A stretch of DNA of 18,843 nucleotides from NCBI GenBank assembly GCA_964518875.1, contig CAZFHI010000029.1, positions 1 to 18,843 on the forward strand. Direction: 5' to 3'. Below, in pieces: positions 15,608 to 18,843 of this stretch. Both the position numbers and the translations under genes were made by a program. Under the pieces are notes generated by a model. That model saw nothing but the letters and a program-made list of their open reading frames with translations. It ran no database searches and had not been told where the DNA came from. Each line of letters starts with the position of its first letter. The first letter of the stretch is position 1. The stretch is from DTU024 sp964518875. Lineage in GTDB: Bacteria; Bacillota; Clostridia; Christensenellales; Aristaeellaceae.

Positions 15608-16624
15608 TTATTTCCAATTTCTTATGCAAACGCCTGCACCGCTTCTGGCTGCATATCTTCCGTCCGGAAGAATCCACCCGTTTTCGGGAAACGGTGTTTC
15701 GCTAAGCGATACTTCCACAGTTTCATGAAAATCGCTGTTATTTGTGCTTGCCCAAAGCTTTCCAAACGCGGAAAAAAGAATAGTATCACTGCTTTCGTCA
15801 TATACGAAACCATCAAATGGCAACAATGGAGAGGATTCACGCAGCGGATCCCAAGAGTTGTCTTGGCAAGGGAACGGCATTTTAACAGGAAGATCATTCA
15901 TCGTACCCGTCGCTAAATCAACGACGGTAAACTTGGGTTTCTCTGTATAGATATTGCATATTGCGAGCGCCTGTCCTTCCTTATAAGGTAAGGCAATATA
16001 CATGCCGGGAACATTAAGTTCCTTACCCTTGCCGCTTGGTAGTTCCCACACTTGTAAAGTGCCATATACTTTTTTAGTATCTTTAATTTTAGCGAAAATG
16101 TATGAGCCATGTGCAAAAAAGTCTTTCGCAAATATATAGGTTTCATTAGTGTTGGCTTTATCAAGCTGCATAATCCATTCAATTCCGCTGGGTTCTACTT
16201 TGCCTATTTTGTAGGAATATTGATTAAATGCCCAAAGCTCGCTGTCCTTTTCAAAAAAGCTGCTCGGATAGTTTAACAGAGCTTCCTGCTCTTTCTGGCT
16301 TCTTTCTTTAAACGGAACTACTTCTCTGCCTAGAGGTATAGGCTTATACTGCATATAGTCCTTAATTCCCTTTTCGCCTATATTCCAAGAAAATAAAGTG
16401 TTTTTTTCTAATATTAAACCGTAAACGGTCGAATCTGCTACGGCAGTTACAACCAAAGGCGATGTATAACCTAATTCTTTCACATCTTCCCGGCTTAAGT
16501 AATCAATATCTTCCGCCTGGTATCGAAGAGGAGAAACTTGCGGTTCTGCTATAGTAGCTATACCTATATCTATTAAAAATAAGAACACCGCAATGCACGC
16601 ATAAAACTTTTTACTATTTGTCAT
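15608..16624 (-). CDS. Exported beta-propeller-like protein (split form)
   Basis: This 338-residue protein has a signal peptide (1-26, KFYACIAVFLFLIDIGIATIA) and then repeated strand units such as VTAVADSTVYGLI, GTLQVWELPSGKGKELNVPG and FVYDESSDTILFSAFGKLWAS, suggesting a propeller of several blades. It corresponds to the N-terminal half of the fused lipoprotein (there SSQLYIWDLS and DMYYVDESGAVMC). It has no lipobox. AGGAGG lies 7 nt before the ATG, and the 78-bp gap to the anti-sigma gene carries the repeated 50-bp regulatory sequence, so it may have its own promoter within the operon. It may bind a ligand or the anti-sigma outer domain; this is inference. Confidence 0.7.
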   Translation of the reverse strand: MTNSKKFYACIAVFLFLIDIGIATIAEPQVSPLRYQAEDIDYLSREDVKELGYTSPLVVTAVADSTVYGLILEKNTLFSWNIGEKGIKDYMQYKPIPLGREVVPFKERSQKEQEALLNYPSSFFEKDSELWAFNQYSYKIGKVEPSGIEWIMQLDKANTNETYIFAKDFFAHGSYIFAKIKDTKKVYGTLQVWELPSGKGKELNVPGMYIALPYKEGQALAICNIYTEKPKFTVVDLATGTMNDLPVKMPFPCQDNSWDPLRESSPLLPFDGFVYDESSDTILFSAFGKLWASTNNSDFHETVEVSLSETPFPENGWILPDGRYAARSGAGVCIRNWK

Positions 16625-16642
16625 AAAAAAACCTCCTATTGC

Positions 16643-16692
16643 TCCTTCTACTTATATAGACAATATAGAAGATAAAAGTGCAACTCTAATTT
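16643..16692 (-). promoter_or_regulatory. 50-bp repeat, copy 2: candidate promoter of the propeller gene
   Basis: This is identical to 13832-13881. On the minus strand it reads TTGCAC (16683-16678), a 16-bp spacer, GTC (16661-16659), then TATATAAG, 35 bp before the propeller ATG. A 16-bp gap to a GTC-type -10 fits ECF sigma promoters in general. It also contains a 25-bp imperfect dyad (16646-16670) with TTCTA/TAGAA arms. It could instead be a weak sigma-A promoter or an operator. Confidence 0.5.
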
Positions 16693-16702
16693 TTAAAAAA
16701 AA

Positions 16703-17464
16703 TTATTTTATTCTGCGTACACTGCGCGCTACAGATAGTGCGGTGTTCATATCGCCGTCAAACATAACTATGAAATACTTATTAAATTCCGCCCATACAA
16801 TTTTAATCCGTCCGTTTTTTTCAACAACCATGGCTTCATTATCGTGAACCGTCGTATATGTTATTTTTGCATTCTCTGTATCTATATTTGAGCGACCATT
16901 TTCCGTACACTCATCAAAACTCATCCGGTTTCTAATTGCATCTTCATATTCAACGAAACCTGCACCCGGGAAAGGGTCGCTTTTTTGAACAAGATTAAAG
17001 CCATCCGGTATATAGCTTGGATAGTAATCTCCTGTCCAGCCTTCAGGCACGCTGATTGTATTTATATTTTGAAGCCCTATTTCTGTGTATTCATCCGTCA
17101 TATTGATAAGCAGGTTGCGAATTGTAACCTGAAAGTTTGGCGATACTGCAAAGGCCGTGCTTGTTCCAATCACCAATATAACTATCACGATGGAAGCGAC
17201 GTTAGCAACGCGCCGCATTACATAAAATGAACCTTGCATAAAATTTCTCATATGCATCTTCCTTGTTTTTTGTCTTATTAAATTAAGGTTATAATCCAAA
17301 TTTTTTCTTGATAAATCCGCTATTTCCTTTTCTTCATCGGTGAGTTTCTCGTATGCTTTGTTCTCTTCTTCCTGCAAATCATAAAATGCGAGCCGCATCT
17401 TTGCAGCTTCATACTCTTTTATAAGTTGCTCCCGCGTGCATAATACCGGATTTTTGTTACTCAC
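16703..17464 (-). CDS. Probable membrane anti-sigma factor with DUF4367 domain
   Basis: This 253-residue protein has a charged cytoplasmic part (1-86), one membrane helix (87-107, ANVASIVIVILVIGTSTAFA) and an outer domain with WTGDYYPSYIPDGF and the C-terminal IVWAEFNKYFIVMFDGD, typical of DUF4367 proteins that accompany ECF sigma genes in Clostridia. It probably holds the sigma factor until an outside signal arrives. There is no HxxxCxxC zinc anti-sigma motif, so sigma binding would use the helical part. The start is GTG, with GGAGG 9 nt upstream, inside the last codons of the sigma gene (8-bp overlap), a layout typical of sigma/anti-sigma pairs. Confidence 0.78.
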   Translation of the reverse strand: MSNKNPVLCTREQLIKEYEAAKMRLAFYDLQEEENKAYEKLTDEEKEIADLSRKNLDYNLNLIRQKTRKMHMRNFMQGSFYVMRRVANVASIVIVILVIGTSTAFAVSPNFQVTIRNLLINMTDEYTEIGLQNINTISVPEGWTGDYYPSYIPDGFNLVQKSDPFPGAGFVEYEDAIRNRMSFDECTENGRSNIDTENAKITYTTVHDNEAMVVEKNGRIKIVWAEFNKYFIVMFDGDMNTALSVARSVRRIK

Positions 17465-18017
17465 TTTGTTTTTCCTCCAATATTGCTTTTAATAGCCTGC
17501 GTGCGTGCGTTAAATATTTTCGCACGCTGTTCTTTTTAATTCCAAGCGCCTGCGCTATTTCTTCATCCGGCCATAATTCATAGTATTTCCACTTAAGAAT
17601 GTCCCGCTCTCTTTTGGGAAGCTTGCGCAGCGCCTGTTTTAGTTCTTCGTGCTCTATGTTCACTATAACTAAGTCTTCTACTGGAGCATCAGTATCTTCG
17701 ATAGAATCCCAGAATTCTTCATCAACATCGGCATACGGATGGCGTCCTTTCTTAACAGCCAGGTTAATAGAAACCCTCTTAATAGTAATGACAATGTAGC
17801 TGCGCAAAGTGCAACTGTTTTTCCCCTTTAAAATAGAAATTTTTTCAATTATACGGATTATTGCTTCCTGAACAGCATCTTCGGCATCTTCCGGATTTTT
17901 TAATATTGACATAGCAACTGCATACATAATATTTGAGTATTCCAAATATAGCTGTTCCATAAAAGCCCTGTCGCTGTCGTCTGAAATAAGCATTATTGCG
18001 TTCGGAAATGCTATCAT
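17457..18017 (-). CDS. ECF-type RNA polymerase sigma factor
   Basis: This 186-residue protein has only regions 2 and 4 of sigma-70, as in ECF sigma factors. Region 2 (about 20-90) includes FMEQLYLEYSNIMYAVAMSI and the polymerase-binding NPEDAEDAVQEAIIRI. Region 4 (about 125-180) has LPKRERDILKWKYYE and the helix-turn-helix WPDEEIAQALGIKKNSVRKY that reads the -35 box. It overlaps its probable anti-sigma gene by 8 bp. The start at 18017 follows a weak GGCGG site; an in-frame ATG eight codons later is possible but has no better site. It probably directs transcription of the surface-protein genes downstream. The group is not assignable by eye. Confidence 0.85.
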   Translation of the reverse strand: MIAFPNAIMLISDDSDRAFMEQLYLEYSNIMYAVAMSILKNPEDAEDAVQEAIIRIIEKISILKGKNSCTLRSYIVITIKRVSINLAVKKGRHPYADVDEEFWDSIEDTDAPVEDLVIVNIEHEELKQALRKLPKRERDILKWKYYELWPDEEIAQALGIKKNSVRKYLTHARRLLKAILEEKQSE

Positions 18018-18064
18018 TTAATCGCCGCCTGTTCATTATAATATCATAAAGCCGTAACTTTTTA

Positions 18065-18100
18065 ATGTTATTTTAATATATTAATTCTCAGTTCTGTCAA
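18065..18100 (-). promoter_or_regulatory. Candidate promoter of the sigma operon, -35 within the IS end
   Basis: On the minus strand a perfect TTGACA (18100-18095) lies at the edge of the IS256-like derivative, followed 16 bp later by TATTAA. A separate TATAAT, 17 nt before the ATG, lacks a good -35. Start-point choice is uncertain. Confidence 0.35.
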
Positions 18101-18462
18101 CATGGTTTGTGTAAATTCTTTTCAGCATAATTTGTTTAATGCTGCGCTACAATAAGCCCTTTCGTTTCCACCGTCCCCCATGGAGACGGAGGTTTTGTCT
18201 AATTCCCATTAAGTTAATGCAGATAAATTCATATACTTTTTTTGAGGCCATTTTTCATTCAGCTTACCAATCAGACGCAATATGCTCGCTTCGTTAAAGA
18301 AAATCCTAATAACATGTTCTCTTCGCTTAAGTTCACCGTTAACCCTTTCATATTGTTAAAATTAATTTGAGTCATTGCGATTTCCTTTCAGTCCTTAATT
18401 GTCTAATCTAATTATACTGAGAGGATGCTTTGGCTCACTACTTGTTACACCAACTTAGTGTA
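18095..18462 (-). mobile_element. Internally deleted IS256-family element (MITE-like)
   Basis: On the minus strand, AGGACTGAAAGG and ATG at 18375 start MTQINFNNMKGLTVNLSEEN, typical of an IS256/mutator transposase N-terminus. After about 20 codons the sequence jumps, out of frame, to VIRIFFNEASILRLIGKL and KYMNLSALT (18313-18209), the typical C-terminal end of the same family; the catalytic middle is gone. The ends resemble each other as imperfect inverted repeats with a GTGTAA core (near 18445-18459 and 18097-18116). About 368 bp long, it cannot encode a transposase but could be moved in trans. No clear target duplication was found. Confidence 0.7.
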
Positions 18463-18653
18463 CATGATCAATTAAAGCCTTTTACATGGTGTTACATTAT
18501 TAGTTTGACTTATTCTTTTTTTGTGTCAGTTACTCATAAGGCTATGCTCAACATAGGGTTTAATATACACAAAGGATTATACAGCAATTAACTTAATTCA
18601 CGTTAAGGCTATAAGTCGCTTTCAGGTCGACTTACTACTACATATAGGCGCAT
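18463..18653. other. Non-coding stretch without recognised features
   Basis: This AT-rich stretch has no convincing open frame, promoter or known repeat. A GGTGTTAC near 18488 faintly mirrors the TTACACC of the neighbouring IS end and may be older element debris. Confidence 0.5.
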
Positions 18654-18724
18654 AAAAAAACATCACCGGAGCAACAACGGTAAAGTATGGTATAAATCAT
18701 ACAATCCGCATCTCCGGTGATTAC
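18654..18724 (-). ncRNA. Candidate small RNA ending in an intrinsic terminator
   Basis: The minus strand has a promoter (TTGACT 18760-18755, N18, TATATT 18736-18731) followed at once by a stable structure. ATCACCGGAG pairs perfectly with CTCCGGTGAT (10 bp, 18721-18712 with 18671-18662), an inner CGG/CCG pair follows, and GTATG/CATAC closes an 8-nt loop; then G and seven Ts (18660-18654). The predicted transcript is about 71 nt with no reading frame. It could also be only the terminator of a gene outside the window. Confidence 0.45.
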
Positions 18725-18730
18725 GATAAT

Positions 18731-18760
18731 AATATATCACAAACACATTTACACAGTCAA
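18731..18760 (-). promoter_or_regulatory. Promoter of the candidate small RNA
   Basis: On the minus strand, TTGACT (18760-18755) and TATATT (18736-18731) are 18 bp apart; the predicted start near 18724 is just before the hairpin stem. Confidence 0.45.
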
Positions 18761-18790
18761 GCGGTTATGCTTTAAGTAAAGCCGAAACAT

Positions 18791-18842
18791 TGTAGCTTTA
18801 CAATAGATGTGAGACTGAAAGCTGAGAAAAAAGCGATCGAGT
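18791..18842. repeat. Right copy of 52-bp terminal inverted repeat
   Basis: This is the exact reverse complement of 1-52. Read rightward it is open in the frame CSFTIDVRLKAEKKAIE, preceded here by KPKH and, further upstream, a stop codon. The shared sequence probably continues beyond both window ends. Confidence 0.85.
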
Positions 18843-18843
18843 C

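Noticed and set aside
15568..15608. Frameshift or nonsense mutation splitting a once fused propeller/binding-like gene
   Set aside because: The downstream gene has its own signal peptide, so the two are separate exported proteins rather than one broken gene.
18087..18470. Target-site duplication around the deleted IS256-like element
   Set aside because: No matching 8-9 bp flanks were found by eye; element ends are not exact enough to decide.

Overview
The window looks like a chromosomal segment of a Gram-positive anaerobe-type bacterium of the phylum Bacillota, most likely class Clostridia. The signs are strong AGGAGG-type ribosome binding sites, sigma-A promoters, an FMN riboswitch in front of a RibU-type ECF transporter S component, a CxxC-type ribosomal protein L28, a DUF4367-type anti-sigma partner, and IS256-family transposon remnants. 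No rRNA, tRNA or CRISPR array was seen.

Positions 1-10030 are mostly core genes. rpmB (L28) has its own promoter and terminator. Leftward from about 3.3 kb runs a three-gene operon: a YkgJ-like cysteine-cluster protein, a beta-class DNA methyltransferase with an atypical DPPI motif, and a divergent MreB-like actin. It is divergent from cca (CCA-adding enzyme), and the two promoters share one -35 region. cca converges with, and overlaps, an RluB-type pseudouridine synthase gene, which is divergent from a small MscS channel gene. An orphan citC (citrate lyase ligase) points left. The FMN riboswitch then starts a rightward operon ribU-tsaE-tsaB-rimI, in which two t6A tRNA-modification genes and an acetyltransferase gene lie downstream of the riboflavin importer with overlapping or very close junctions.

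Positions 10235-18017 are an accessory region, entirely on the minus strand. One part (14162-18017) encodes an ECF sigma factor, its probable membrane anti-sigma factor (DUF4367), an exported beta-propeller-like protein and an exported solute-binding-like protein. The other part (10235-13616) encodes an exported protein of unknown function and a lipoprotein that fuses a propeller-like and a solute-binding-like domain, that is, a single-chain version of the two split proteins. No ABC permease or ATPase accompanies them, so a surface sensing or signalling role is more likely than transport. A 50-bp regulatory sequence ahead of the split propeller gene is repeated exactly ahead of a decayed second propeller gene, and a looser third copy precedes the unknown exported gene. 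This sequence is a good candidate target promoter of the local sigma factor.

The sigma cassette is bracketed by inverted 3' ends of an IS256-family element. The right one is an internally deleted, MITE-like derivative whose edge may supply the -35 box of the sigma operon. Near the right end lies a compact promoter-hairpin-terminator unit that may encode a small RNA. The two window ends are a perfect 52-bp inverted repeat, probably the edge of a repeated gene or element where the assembly stopped.
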